DNA from: Paenibacillus protaetiae
GTDB taxonomy: Bacteria; Bacillota; Bacilli; Paenibacillales; Paenibacillaceae
NCBI RefSeq assembly: GCF_004135365.1
Contig: NZ_CP035492.1
Span: forward strand, 992,001 to 1,056,000
Direction: 5' to 3'
Length of the DNA stretch: 64,000 nt
Program-made: the position numbers and the translations under genes
Shown here: piece after piece, positions 1 through 8,535 of the stretch
How the letters are laid out: every line of letters starts with the position of its first letter
How positions within the stretch are numbered: position 1 is the stretch's first letter
The notes under the pieces: generated by a model
Told to the model about the DNA's origin: nothing
What the model saw: the letters and a program-made list of their open reading frames with translations, nothing else
Database searches by the model: none

Positions 1-144
1 GGAACAGCGTCCGGCAAAAGAAACAGCCTGGCGGCATTAAAGCCCGGCGCGGTATTTACGTCTCCGTCTACAGACGGCAGAGACCGGGAATACGTCGTTG
101 TATTTGAACGTAAAGCGACTTATAAAAAGCCCTCATTCCTTTAA
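1..144 (+). CDS. 3' fragment of an unidentified gene
   Basis: An open frame runs from the first base to a TAA at 142-144, giving the last 47 residues of a protein whose start lies outside the window. The fragment is hydrophilic, with a basic C-terminus ending KKPSFL. I do not recognise the family. An intrinsic terminator follows at 190-220, which supports this being a real gene end. Confidence 0.55.
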   Translation, partial: GTASGKRNSLAALKPGAVFTSPSTDGRDREYVVVFERKATYKKPSFL

Positions 145-189
145 TGTGGTTAGCTTGCAGCGGTCCGCGCCAGCGGGCCAATCCGGATT

Positions 190-220
190 CAGCCGCTCTC
201 TTGCAGGGCGGCTGTTTTGT
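190..220 (+). terminator. intrinsic terminator
   Basis: Arms CAGCCGC (190-196) and GCGGCTG (208-214) enclose an 11-nt loop and are followed by TTTTGT. It ends the upstream transcription unit just before the phosphoesterase gene. Confidence 0.7.
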
Positions 221-255
221 TCACCGGCTGAATGAGGACGGAAGGAGATGTGCGA

Positions 256-1203
256 TTGGTTTATTTGCTCGTCGTGGCGGCACTGGCCATTATTTTTTAT
301 GTCTTTCTTATTTTTCCCACGCAATGGCTGAAAGTCGTACGGGTAAAAGCGCCGACGGGGCTGGGCATTAAAGCGGTGCAGCTGAGTGACATTCACATCG
401 AGCATTTGCGCATTGGCGCCAGCCGTTTCCGCAAGCTGATCGAGCGGGAGCAGCCCGATTACATTTTGATAACGGGCGATTTTACGCAGATCGAAAGCAA
501 GCTGCCGGATGTGGAGCGTTTTTTGCAGCAGGTGCTCGTGCCGGGCATTCCCGCTTACGCCGTATTTGGCAATCACGATTACCGGCTGGATTCGGAAGGC
601 CGGAAGAAGATGATTGCAAGCATAGAAGGCGCGGGCGTTAAGCTGCTGCTGAACCGTTCTGTTAAGCTGGACCGGTTCCAGCTGGTAGGCATCGACGACT
701 TTGGCACCAGACACAGCGACGTACAGAAGGCGTTTCGGGAAGTAGACGGTTCGCTTCCGGTAGTTGTTATTACGCATGACCCGAATGTGATTGATGCGAT
801 CCCGCACCATTACGATTATTTGATGGCGGGGCATTTTCACGGGATGCAGTTCTATATCCCGTTCCTGTTCCGGTTTATCGACAAAGGTCCGGTCGCGAAG
901 CGGGGCATCATTCAGGGGCTTCATCACGAGAATGGCCGTGTTCTCTACATATCGGCCGGCATGGGGCAAACCTCCCCAATGCGCGGGTGTTTATCCGCAG
1001 CGAGGTTACGGTACATGAGCTATAACGCAATATTTACAGCATTAGAGAAGGAGTATGATGGATATGGCAGCCAAAAAACGCCAGCAGCAGCCGCAGCGTC
1101 AGCAAGCGCAAGCGGCACAAGACAAACCGGCGACACTCAAAGATTTGCTAAGTCCAGAAGTGATGGACAAATTAAAAAAACAGTCCGAGCAGCTGAAAGC
1201 TGA
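256..1203 (+). CDS. YkuE-like membrane-anchored metallophosphoesterase, frameshifted near its 3' end
   Basis: Calcineurin-like phosphoesterase with an N-terminal membrane anchor (about residues 2-20), predicted to act outside the membrane on a phosphoester that cannot be named from sequence. Dimetal motifs are visible in order: D-x-H (SDIHIEH), GDF, GNHD, THDP and GHFHG. The best start is TTG at 256, 9 nt after a GGAAGGAG site; an ATG at 232 lies upstream of that site. After GMGQTS the frame changes: as it stands it reads through to 1203 over the next gene. Adding one base in the C4 run (974-977) would restore a conserved-looking tail, NARVFIRSEVTVHEL, and a stop at 1023-1025. That means either a real frameshift or a sequence error. 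Confidence 0.85.
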   Translation: MVYLLVVAALAIIFYVFLIFPTQWLKVVRVKAPTGLGIKAVQLSDIHIEHLRIGASRFRKLIEREQPDYILITGDFTQIESKLPDVERFLQQVLVPGIPAYAVFGNHDYRLDSEGRKKMIASIEGAGVKLLLNRSVKLDRFQLVGIDDFGTRHSDVQKAFREVDGSLPVVVITHDPNVIDAIPHHYDYLMAGHFHGMQFYIPFLFRFIDKGPVAKRGIIQGLHHENGRVLYISAGMGQTSPMRGCLSAARLRYMSYNAIFTALEKEYDGYGSQKTPAAAAASASASGTRQTGDTQRFAKSRSDGQIKKTVRAAES

Positions 1204-1333
1204 AGAGGCGGATCGTGTGGAAAAGCAGCGGCAGGAGAAGGAGGCCGCCCGCAAAGCGGAGGAAAAGCGGCGGAACAACGACTTCGAATACTTGCTGAAT
1301 AACACCAAGCAGAACTGGCGCGAGTTCAAATAA
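1064..1333 (+). CDS. YqkE-like small charged protein (DUF3886)
   Basis: Small hydrophilic protein of 89 residues, Lys/Glu/Gln/Arg-rich and predicted helical or coiled-coil. It ends in the motif DFEYLLNNTKQNWREFK, typical of the DUF3886 (YqkE) family found across Bacillales; the function is unknown. Three ATGs are possible (1055, 1058, 1064). AGAAGGAG at 1046-1053 gives normal spacing only for 1064. It is probably co-transcribed with the phosphoesterase, and in the restored frame the two genes do not overlap. Confidence 0.8.
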   Translation: MAAKKRQQQPQRQQAQAAQDKPATLKDLLSPEVMDKLKKQSEQLKAEEADRVEKQRQEKEAARKAEEKRRNNDFEYLLNNTKQNWREFK

Positions 1334-1373
1334 GCGCGGCGAGCAAGCGCAAACGCATATAGCTTAGACCAAC

Positions 1374-1437
1374 AAAAAAACTCTCGATCCCGGCGGACTT
1401 ATGGACAAAGCCCGCTCGCTGGTTCGAGAGTTTTTTA
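1374..1437. terminator. bidirectional terminator between convergent genes
   Basis: A perfect 13-14 bp stem pairs AAAAAAACTCTCGA (1374-1387) with its complement at 1423-1436, around a loop of about 35 nt. A-run and T-run flanks allow termination in both directions, for the DUF3886 gene and the uracil permease. Confidence 0.8.
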
Positions 1438-1477
1438 ATTGTGCTCGGATCGTTAGCCGCGGCAAGCCGCCAGCCGG

Positions 1478-2770
1478 TTAATCCGGCGTTTTCTCCGTCA
1501 GCTCTTCATCGTCGTTGGAGAGGCGAAGCACTTCAAACAGCTTGAACAGCAGGCTGAGCAAGATGCCGACGATGGTTGCCAGCGCCATTCCTTTCAGCTC
1601 CACGTTGCCGAACGTAAGTTTTACGCCGCTGATGCCCGTTACAAGAACGAGCGTTGCGAGCAGCATGTTTTTCGGGCGGGCGAAATCCACCTTCTGCTCC
1701 ACGAATATACGCAGCCCGGAGGATGCGATGACGCCAAACAACAGCAGCGATACGCCGCCCATGACAGCGGGAGGGATATTCGCAACTACAGCCGAGAACG
1801 TGCCGAAGAACGACAGCAGAATTGCGATTACAGCCGCACCGCCGATTACAAAAATAGAGTAGACCTTCGTTAACGCCATAACCCCGATATTTTCACCGTA
1901 AGTCGTATTTGGCGTCGAGCCGACAAAGCCGGATAATACGGTAGAGATGCCGTTGCTCAGTAGCGAGCGGTGCAGGCCGGGATCTTTGGACAAATCTTTG
2001 CCTACGATGCTGCTTGTTACAAGCAGATGGCCGATATGTTCCACGATCACGACGAGTGCAACTGGCAAAATCGTAAATACGATGGACCAGTCCAGGCTTG
2101 GCGTAGTTACAACGGGATGCGACAACAGCTTTGCGTCATGTATCGCGTCTGTATTGACCATACCCATGAAATAAGCAACGATATAGCCTACCACGATGCC
2201 GAACAGGATATGGATAATTTTCATAAAACCGCGGAACAAAACAGCCCCAAGCACGGTTACGCCAAGCGTAATCATGGAGAGCGTGACGGTCTTCCATACC
2301 GGAAACGCAGTGTCCGGGTTAATTAAGCCGGCCATTTGTGCGGCAACCGGCACCAGCTCGAGACCGATCAGGGCGACGACGGAACCCATAACCGCCGGCG
2401 GGAAAACAACGGAGATCCAGCTCGTTCCGGCCAGTTTGACAATCAGGCCAACAAGCGCAAATAGAATCCCGGCGACAATAAATGCGCCAAGCGCCGCCGA
2501 GTAGCCGTTATCCGGATATTTCTCCAGTACAAGCGTGACCGGAGCGATAAACGCAAAGCTGGAGCCGAGATAAGCAGGGATTTTTCCTTTACAGATGAAA
2601 ATATAAAGCAGTGTGCCGATGCCGTTCATCAGCAGAATCATGCCTGGATCGACATGAAACAGGTTAGGTACAAGCACCGTACTGCCAAACATGGCAAACA
2701 GATGCTGGATGCTGAGCAAGACTCCTTGTCCTAACGGTACTTTTTCATGGACTTGAATTTCTCGTTGCAA
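1478..2770 (-). CDS. uraA: uracil permease (NCS2 family)
   Basis: Proton-coupled nucleobase permease of 430 residues and about 14 membrane segments, probably importing uracil for salvage. The N-terminal signature SIQHLFAMFGSTVLVP and the segment KGKIPAYLGSSFAFIAP are typical of UraA/PyrP. The conserved motif region VALIGLELVPVAA and the half-helix motif near STPNTTYGENIG are intact. The start is TTG with a GGGAG site upstream. The gene stands alone, not in a pyr operon, and I see no PyrR-type attenuator in the 127 bp upstream. Xanthine transport is less likely but cannot be excluded. Confidence 0.88.
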   Translation of the reverse strand: MQREIQVHEKVPLGQGVLLSIQHLFAMFGSTVLVPNLFHVDPGMILLMNGIGTLLYIFICKGKIPAYLGSSFAFIAPVTLVLEKYPDNGYSAALGAFIVAGILFALVGLIVKLAGTSWISVVFPPAVMGSVVALIGLELVPVAAQMAGLINPDTAFPVWKTVTLSMITLGVTVLGAVLFRGFMKIIHILFGIVVGYIVAYFMGMVNTDAIHDAKLLSHPVVTTPSLDWSIVFTILPVALVVIVEHIGHLLVTSSIVGKDLSKDPGLHRSLLSNGISTVLSGFVGSTPNTTYGENIGVMALTKVYSIFVIGGAAVIAILLSFFGTFSAVVANIPPAVMGGVSLLLFGVIASSGLRIFVEQKVDFARPKNMLLATLVLVTGISGVKLTFGNVELKGMALATIVGILLSLLFKLFEVLRLSNDDEELTEKTPD

Positions 2771-2918
2771 ATGCTATTCACTCCCGGCGTATAATGTAAA
2801 GATAGTCCAATCCTGATGAAATCTTGACGGGCTTTGGCTCGATTAATCCTATTGTTTCCTGTAGTACACTTCTATAAACCGGAGCAAAGGGAACCCGATG
2901 ATGAAGGGAGAGGAAGCG

Positions 2919-3425
2919 ATGAAGATCGTTATCGTGTCTGACACCCATATGCCTCGTATGGCGAAATCATTGCCCGCAGCGCTTGTACAACAGCTGGAAG
3001 GGGCGGACCTGATTCTTCATGCAGGCGATTGGACAACTTTACTAGTATATCACGAACTAGCCCGGTATGCGCCAGTAAAAGGAGTAGCCGGGAATAATGA
3101 CGGTGAAGCGCTTGTTGCGAAATTCGGTTTGAAACGGATTGTGAATGCGGGAGGCAAGCGGTTCGGCCTGGTGCATGGCCATGGACCTGTCCGGAGCCGG
3201 ACAGCCTTGCAGACCGCCTTGGCCGCATTTGACGGGGAACAGGTGGATGCCGTTATATTCGGGCATTCCCATGTGCCGTATATGAAACGGCATGAAGGCG
3301 TATTGCTGTTTAATCCGGGTTCGCCGACCGCCAAGCGGAAGCAGCCGCTTTATTCATTTGGCGTATGGCAGCTGAATGGCGGGGAGCTGCGCGCCCGGCA
3401 TGTTTTTTTCGCGGACAAAAGCTGA
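2919..3425 (+). CDS. YfcE/MJ0936-type metallophosphodiesterase
   Basis: Cytoplasmic phosphodiesterase of 168 residues in the YfcE/Vps29-like calcineurin fold. Metal ligands are visible in SDTH, HAGDW, GNND, HGH and GHSH, in the canonical order. Family members hydrolyse phosphodiester model substrates; the natural substrate is unknown. ATG at 2919 is preferred over 2898/2901 because AAGGGAGAGG lies between them with correct spacing. It is divergent from the uracil permease. Confidence 0.88.
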   Translation: MKIVIVSDTHMPRMAKSLPAALVQQLEGADLILHAGDWTTLLVYHELARYAPVKGVAGNNDGEALVAKFGLKRIVNAGGKRFGLVHGHGPVRSRTALQTALAAFDGEQVDAVIFGHSHVPYMKRHEGVLLFNPGSPTAKRKQPLYSFGVWQLNGGELRARHVFFADKS

Positions 3426-3503
3426 AGCGGAAACTAAAAGCAGACAAAACCTAAACGCGCAGAACGGTTGGGCGAGTTGATGTGATAAGGGAGGGGAGCT
3501 GCT

Positions 3504-4106
3504 GTGGAGCAGATGCAACAACGGCCGGAGCGGCCGCGGTCGGGAGATCAACGGGGAGAAGGGGAGCTGCACGTGCAGATACCGGCTGAACGACAACCAA
3601 TGAAACAAGAACAGAACGGCCCGTCACAGACGGAGCCGCTGTTGGCAGGACAACAACAAGCGCCAGTGTCAGCAGGAGCAGTCTTGCTAATAGACGGGGA
3701 ATGCAACCTTTGCAACGGAATCGTTCAATTTATTATTAAACGCGACCATAAGCGCTGCTTCCGGTTTGCTTCCCTGCAATCGCCGGCGGGACAACGGCTT
3801 CTTCAAGAAGCGGGTTTGCCGGCAGGCGAGATAGACACGGTTGTCCTGCTGGAGCAGGGGGCTGTTTATACAAGATCAACGGCAGCGCTGCGCATACTGT
3901 TGCGGCTTGGCCGCGGCTGGAAGCTTATGTACGTGCTGGCGGCATGCCCTCCTGCCTGGCGGGACTGGCTGTACAATCAGGTTGCACGCAACCGGTACCG
4001 GCTATTCGGCAGGAGAGATACATGCCTTGTTCCAACGGCGTCCATCCAGGAGCGATTTTTGCCAGACGAGGAAACGCACGCCGGGGCACAAGGGACTTCG
4101 GGGTAG
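3504..4106 (+). CDS. DCC-family thiol-disulfide oxidoreductase-like protein (DUF393)
   Basis: The 200-residue protein has a family motif at D64-GE-C67-NL-C70 (thioredoxin-fold-like CxxC), followed by the usual DUF393 body (STAALRILLRLG, PAWRDWLYNQVARNRYRLFG). The role is unknown; a redox function is inferred from the CxxC. The GTG start at 3504 follows a strong AAGGGAGGGGAG. This gives an unusual N-terminal extension of about 55 residues, rich in Gln, Glu, Arg and Pro and probably disordered. A later start is possible, but none has as good a ribosome site. Confidence 0.82.
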   Translation: MEQMQQRPERPRSGDQRGEGELHVQIPAERQPMKQEQNGPSQTEPLLAGQQQAPVSAGAVLLIDGECNLCNGIVQFIIKRDHKRCFRFASLQSPAGQRLLQEAGLPAGEIDTVVLLEQGAVYTRSTAALRILLRLGRGWKLMYVLAACPPAWRDWLYNQVARNRYRLFGRRDTCLVPTASIQERFLPDEETHAGAQGTSG

Positions 4107-4119
4107 CGCCTGGCATAGG

Positions 4120-4458
4120 CTACGGTCTTATGGTCACTCGTGTACCGACCGGGACAAGACGCGACAATGCCACCACATCTTCATTGTACATCCGAATACA
4201 GCCATGCGACACTTCATGACCGATGGATGAAGGGTCATTCGTCCCGTGAATGCCGTAATGCGGCTTCGACAACCCCATCCATAACACGCCGAAAGGCCCT
4301 CCGGGATTTAACTGTTTATTAATAATGGTAAACTCGCCTTGCGGCGTCTGAGTGAGCATTTTGCCGATTCCTACGGGATAACCCCGGACGACGACATTAC
4401 CATCCAGCAGATACAGCATCCGATCGGATAAATCAACGATAATACGGTAAGCAGGCAT
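4120..4458 (-). CDS. L,D-transpeptidase (YkuD domain only)
   Basis: Minimal YkuD catalytic domain of 112 residues with [10 protein letters not shown] (His71) and SHGCIRM (His85, Cys87, Arg89), the active site that forms 3-3 peptidoglycan cross-links or attaches proteins. There is no LysM domain and no obvious signal peptide, so its route to the wall is unclear; homologues of this short type occur in spore formers. Its stop lies only 13 bp from the stop of the convergent DCC gene. It is followed upstream by the YheC/YheD gene on the same strand, 29 bp away, and may form a small sporulation-related unit with it (inference). Confidence 0.87.
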   Translation of the reverse strand: MPAYRIIVDLSDRMLYLLDGNVVVRGYPVGIGKMLTQTPQGEFTIINKQLNPGGPFGVLWMGLSKPHYGIHGTNDPSSIGHEVSHGCIRMYNEDVVALSRLVPVGTRVTIRP

Positions 4459-4487
4459 AGGCTTCTACCTCTCCTTCTTGGCAGCGT

Positions 4488-5275
4488 TTAATCGTCATAA
4501 CGCCCGTAGCTCCGGGCAAAACGAGCCATCCGCTTATATTCCGAGGGATTAATGCGCTTTAAAGGATGAAATTGCGGATGGTTGGAGTTTACTTCAAGAA
4601 CCCACAGCTTTTTGTTCTGGTCAATTGCAAAATCGATCCCCATCTCCTGCATGCCTGAACGTTTGGAGCTGAGCACGCGCGCGATATTCAAAGAGGCATG
4701 CTTTAACCGCTCAATTTCCCCGCTGCGCTCCTCTTCGGGAATATTCAATTTGCGCAGCAGCTTGTCGATAGACCAGATCCGGCCGCCTTGATGATAATTG
4801 GTTACGATTTTGTTGGGAGAGCCTACTTTGACCAAAAAGCCGGTACACGTCCATTTGCCTTTTGGTTTGCGCTGTACCATGCTGCGTATGTCATAAGGCT
4901 TGTTAAGAACGCGGCCGAGGTCAATCGGGGCTTGAATAATCATCCGGTAAGGCGTCAGCGACTTCAAATATCGAAGCAAGCTTTTGGACGTGCGAAAATG
5001 TTTGCGGATCTGCCGCTTTTTCCGGGTGGTATCCAGTGTGAACCCTTCTTCGTCTTTTTGAACCTTGCAGACGCCAATGCCTTGTGAACCAATATTAGGT
5101 TTGACATATGCAGCTCCGTAATCGGCCAGCATACGCAGAAGGCGGGATGGGGTAAGAAAAGCGGTATGGGGGATATACGCTTTCGTCCGCTGGTCGGCCT
5201 GCAGATAGCGGTAGACCTTCAGTTTGCCCGTATGTTGCGGCTGGCGTATGTTTTTTTATAGTTAAGTTTCAGCAA
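4488..5275 (-). pseudogene. YheC/YheD family (spore-coat-associated ATP-grasp-like) gene with a homopolymer frameshift
   Basis: The C-terminal 214 residues (from ATG 5132) match the YheC/YheD family: YVKPNIGSQGIGV, then DIRSMVQ, VTNYHQGG and MGIDFAID...WVLEVNSNHP, the ATP-grasp-like core. Family proteins are linked to the spore coat. The conserved region before ATG 5132 is also present in frame (KLKVYRYLQADQRTKAYIPH), but it meets a stop near 5257 and has no start codon. A TTG at 5273-5275, with GAGGTG nine bases upstream (5285-5290), opens another frame (LLKLNYKK). The two frames join if the A7 tract (T7 at 5251-5257 on the plus strand) had one more base, giving 262 residues. Possible explanations are phase variation, decay or a sequencing error. 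Confidence 0.75.
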
Positions 5276-5322
5276 TGGAGATTTCACCTCGCCTTACTGT
5301 ATGTGGTTATTTGTACATTGAC

Positions 5323-5351
5323 TTGTACCCTCGTCTACCGGGCTATAAAAT
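5323..5351 (+). promoter_or_regulatory. candidate sigma-A promoter of the SDR gene
   Basis: TTGTAC (5323-5328), a 17-bp spacer and TAAAAT (5346-5351), about 70 bp before the SDR start. The boxes are reasonable but not perfect. Confidence 0.45.
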
Positions 5352-5423
5352 GGGTGCAAATATCCGCAGGACATCCGTTTGGGGTAAAATGGTTATGTAT
5401 TCATAAGAAAGAAGGGGATAAAG

Positions 5424-6167
5424 GTGTACAAAGGCAAAGTTGTGGTCATAACGGGAGCTGGCGGCGGAATCGGGCGGGAGCTGGCCATCGCCTACGCTGC
5501 ACAGGACGCTTATGTTGTCCCGCTCGATATAAATGGGGAGGGGCTTCGGGAGACGGAGGCTTTGATTGCCCGGCAAGGAGGTTTAGCGGCGGGGTATGTG
5601 CTGGATGTGAAGCAGCCGGAAGCAATTGTCGAAGTGTTTAATGACGTTAAAGAAAAGTTCGGGCGGGTAGATGTTCTCCTCAATAACGCGGGTATCGGAA
5701 AGTGGAAATCGCCGTATGAGCTGACGGTTGAGGAATGGGATACGGTGATCCATACGAACCTGCGGGGCACTTTTCTTTGCGCAAGGGAAGCAGCTGCCCT
5801 AATGCGCCGGAACGGAGGAGGGGCTATCGTTAATATTGCTTCGACACGCGCTTTAATGTCCGAGCCTCATTCAGAAGCGTATGCCGCAACCAAAGGCGGC
5901 ATTGTGGCGCTGACCCATGCGCTTGCCGTATCTTTTGCGCCGGACCGCATTACGGTTAATGCAATCAGCCCTGGCTGGATTGAAACGGGCGATTATAGCG
6001 CTCTGAAGCCGTCTGATCATGAGCAGCATCCAGCAGGGAGAGTGGGGACTCCGGCGGATATCGCCAGAGCATGCCTCTATTTGACGAACCCGGATAATGA
6101 TTTTGTGACCGGAATTAATTTGGTTGTGGATGGCGGCATGACCCGGAAAATGATTTACGAGGAATAA
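5424..6167 (+). CDS. short-chain dehydrogenase/reductase
   Basis: Classical SDR of 247 residues. The Rossmann motif TGAGGGIG (about residues 10-17), NNAG (about 89-92), catalytic Ser in NIAS and Y-x-x-x-K in YAATK are all present, followed by the usual SPGWIET segment and a C-terminal GINLVVDGGM. It should be an NAD(P)-dependent alcohol/ketone oxidoreductase; the substrate is not evident. The GTG start is preceded by AGAAGGGGAT. It is a single-gene unit, followed by a palindromic region and a terminator. Confidence 0.88.
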   Translation: MYKGKVVVITGAGGGIGRELAIAYAAQDAYVVPLDINGEGLRETEALIARQGGLAAGYVLDVKQPEAIVEVFNDVKEKFGRVDVLLNNAGIGKWKSPYELTVEEWDTVIHTNLRGTFLCAREAAALMRRNGGGAIVNIASTRALMSEPHSEAYAATKGGIVALTHALAVSFAPDRITVNAISPGWIETGDYSALKPSDHEQHPAGRVGTPADIARACLYLTNPDNDFVTGINLVVDGGMTRKMIYEE

Positions 6168-6277
6168 GTTTACTTCAATATAATTATGTAAACTTTCACG
6201 TGAGCTAACAGGATTACCTGCCTAATGATTGGGTAGGATGAGTTCGCAAGTTTACGTTAATAATATTATGTAAACTT
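6166..6277. repeat. pair of AAGTTTAC...GTAAACTT inverted repeats
   Basis: Two imperfect copies of an AT-rich element lie 82 bp apart: AAGTTTAC (6166-6173) with GTAAACTT (6188-6195), and AAGTTTAC (6248-6255) with GTAAACTT (6270-6277), each with a 14-nt AT-rich centre. Between them is a further hairpin, CCTGCCTAAT-G-ATTGGGTAGG, with G-U pairs. The whole unit is therefore nested and roughly symmetrical. The function is unknown; it may be operators or an intergenic palindromic element. Confidence 0.6.
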
Positions 6278-6313
6278 GTAGCGGAGCAGAAGATACATAG
6301 ATGCAAAAGGCCA

Positions 6314-6356
6314 TACAAAAGCCGTTTCTGATGGATGATCAGAAACGGCTTTTGTA
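6314..6356. terminator. bidirectional terminator
   Basis: A perfect 19-bp stem: TACAAAAGCCGTTTCTGAT (6314-6332) and its complement (6338-6356) with a GGATG loop. It serves the SDR gene and the convergent LtaS-family gene, whose stop codon is 4 bp away. Confidence 0.88.
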
Positions 6357-6359
6357 CAC

Positions 6360-8264
6360 TTATTTACTTTCGTCCGGAACCGGTACGGCAGATTGCGTTT
6401 TGTTTTCCGTACGGTCCGGCAGCTGGCCTACATAGCTATGTGACAGCAGGCGCAGCTCATTGACGCGGTTGAACTCATCTTCGGTCGTTACCGGCGTGGT
6501 AGACGGCAATTCCGTGGAGTACGAATATTGAGTACCGTCATCGTATTTCGTCCCCGGAATAAACCATCCGTTGTTGTTGAAGAACGAACCGGTAGGGAGG
6601 TAGTAGCTGATTGGCACAAGATTATATTTATCCTGGTTCAGCAAATCCTGCCCGAAATGAATATGATCTTTCATCGATACGCCCAGCAGGTTGGCCACTG
6701 TAGGGAAAATATCGGTTTGTCCGCCAAGCTGTTTCATCACTGCAGGGTGGGTAACACCCGGGGAAGAAATGATCAGCGGAATGTTCAGCATTTTTTTATC
6801 CGAATAATTGCCCATGCCCAGTTCATTCAGGAGATCCATATCTTTATCCTGCAAAGAGAACAGCGGCATGCCGCGATGATCGCCGTACACTACAAGCAGG
6901 CTGTCATCCCATAAGCCTTTGGCTTTCAATTCGTCAATCAGCTGACCGAAGCAGTAGTCGGCATAGTTTTGCGCCGTCAAATAGTTGCCTACATACGTAT
7001 CTTTATAACGGTCCGGCAGCTTGATGGTTTGCCAATCTTCCGGAATCGTGAACGGATGGTGGCCGCTCATCGAGATCAGCTGCGCATAAAATGGCTTGTC
7101 GGATTGATCCATTTTTTGCAGCTCGTCGGTCGTTTTCGCATACAAAATATCGTCGGTAGAGCCAAAGTACAGCGAATGGTCTTCGCCAAAGAAGTTTTTG
7201 TCGTAATAACGGTTAAAGCCAAGCGCCTGATAAAGATCGTCGCGGTTCCAGAAATGAACTTCGTTCGTATGGAACGTAGCCGTGTCGTAGCCGTTCGCTT
7301 CCAGCAGCTTCGGCATGCTCGGCAAATCTTTGTTCGCATACACTTGCGAAGCCGTTCCTACCGCCGGCACATAAAACGAAGTGTTTACAGCGTACTCGGC
7401 GTCGGAAGTGTTGCCTTGCCCTGCCGCTTGATAAAAGTTCGTAAAATGGAAGCCTTCGTTAGCCAAGCGGTTCAGGTTTGGCGTAATTTCCTGGCCGTCT
7501 ACCTTTAAGTTGATCAAAAAGTCCTGGAATGATTCCATTTGCACGATAATCAGGTTTTTGCCTTTGGCAGCGCCGAACATAACCGGGTTGGCTGTTTCGG
7601 TAATGCCTTTCAGCTTGTCGATGCCTTCCTGCGTAATAATATCGAAAGGAACCGGATCCGGCTGCTTGTCAGCGAGCAGGGTATACGCTTCATAGCTGAG
7701 CAAGCCCATTTGCTCGGCTTTGACCGTTTCGTTCATGCTTGCCGAGTTCGGAAAAATGTTGAGCGCGCACAAAATGATCGAAACGCTGAACACGCCCAAG
7801 ATAAGCTTGCGGCTTGAAGGCGCGTTGAACACCTGCAGCCATTTTTTCGCCGTTTGCTTCCGGATGAACATAAAAGCAAGAACGATAAAGTCAATGAACA
7901 AAATGAAGTAAACCGGATGAATGAGCGAGAATATGCTCTTTTGCACGGCATGAGCCTGATCCATCTGGCCAAGGACATGGAATGTCGCGATAATGCCGTA
8001 ATGCTCGTAGTACATAATAAGCGACAGGTACAAGATCGAGATGACCAAGTTGACGATTAAATAATAAAGCAGCTTTCTGCGGGTAGCAAACCATTCGATA
8101 GCACAGAAGATTACGAGAATAATCGGAATCTCTCTAATAATTGTTTCTAGCGAAGGGCCATCCTCAAACAATACGTGCCACGCGAAGTAGCATTTCAGCA
8201 GCATACTGACCGAAAAAAACAAAATGGTGCCTGCACTGAATTTGGATTGTCTTGAGCCAAACAT
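6360..8264 (-). CDS. LtaS-family lipoteichoic acid synthase (sulfatase fold)
   Basis: Membrane enzyme of 634 residues: five predicted membrane segments in about residues 10-165, then an extracellular sulfatase domain. That domain contains the metal/catalytic residues of LtaS: Glu244 (QMESFQ) and Thr286 (GNTSDAEY), followed by the HTNE, SGHHPF and YGDHRG motifs. Family enzymes transfer glycerol-phosphate from phosphatidylglycerol to build the lipoteichoic acid backbone. Bacilli carry several paralogues (LtaS, YfnI, YqgS, YvgJ), and which one this is cannot be decided here. The C-terminal 50 residues are polar and poorly conserved. It is monocistronic and divergent from ppaC. Confidence 0.92.
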   Translation of the reverse strand: MFGSRQSKFSAGTILFFSVSMLLKCYFAWHVLFEDGPSLETIIREIPIILVIFCAIEWFATRRKLLYYLIVNLVISILYLSLIMYYEHYGIIATFHVLGQMDQAHAVQKSIFSLIHPVYFILFIDFIVLAFMFIRKQTAKKWLQVFNAPSSRKLILGVFSVSIILCALNIFPNSASMNETVKAEQMGLLSYEAYTLLADKQPDPVPFDIITQEGIDKLKGITETANPVMFGAAKGKNLIIVQMESFQDFLINLKVDGQEITPNLNRLANEGFHFTNFYQAAGQGNTSDAEYAVNTSFYVPAVGTASQVYANKDLPSMPKLLEANGYDTATFHTNEVHFWNRDDLYQALGFNRYYDKNFFGEDHSLYFGSTDDILYAKTTDELQKMDQSDKPFYAQLISMSGHHPFTIPEDWQTIKLPDRYKDTYVGNYLTAQNYADYCFGQLIDELKAKGLWDDSLLVVYGDHRGMPLFSLQDKDMDLLNELGMGNYSDKKMLNIPLIISSPGVTHPAVMKQLGGQTDIFPTVANLLGVSMKDHIHFGQDLLNQDKYNLVPISYYLPTGSFFNNNGWFIPGTKYDDGTQYSYSTELPSTTPVTTEDEFNRVNELRLLSHSYVGQLPDRTENKTQSAVPVPDESK

Positions 8265-8407
8265 AGCTTACGAAGCCTTCTTTCTGTCGGTTAATGTGAA
8301 AAAAAGTACAAAGTTTTGAAAACGAGCATTCCAAACTACTAAAACACAATAGAAACATTTTAATCCATAGAGTAGAAGAAAAGCAATAAGAAAAGAATGA
8401 CCATAAT

Positions 8408-8424
8408 CCCATTAATGTAATGGG
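8408..8424. repeat. intergenic palindrome in the LtaS-ppaC divergent region
   Basis: CCCATTA-ATG-TAATGGG, a perfect 7-bp inverted repeat between the two divergent genes, about 30 bp upstream of the ppaC -35 box. It could be an operator; no family match is claimed. Confidence 0.4.
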
Positions 8425-8452
8425 AAAAATGAATCTTTTCCGCTTTATTGTA

Positions 8453-8482
8453 TTGATTGTACCTTTCTAATTAAGGTATACT
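8453..8482 (+). promoter_or_regulatory. candidate sigma-A promoter of ppaC
   Basis: TTGATT (8453-8458), an 18-bp spacer and TATACT (8477-8482), about 55 bp upstream of the ppaC start. Confidence 0.55.
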
Positions 8483-8535
8483 TTTCTCGGTATTACGGAT
8501 AGAACCTTCTAATTTTGCAAATAAGGAGCATGAAG

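Noticed and set aside
2771-2897. PyrR attenuator or purine riboswitch before the uracil permease
   Set aside because: The 127-bp gap is too short and shows no PyrR-type anti-antiterminator or riboswitch core.
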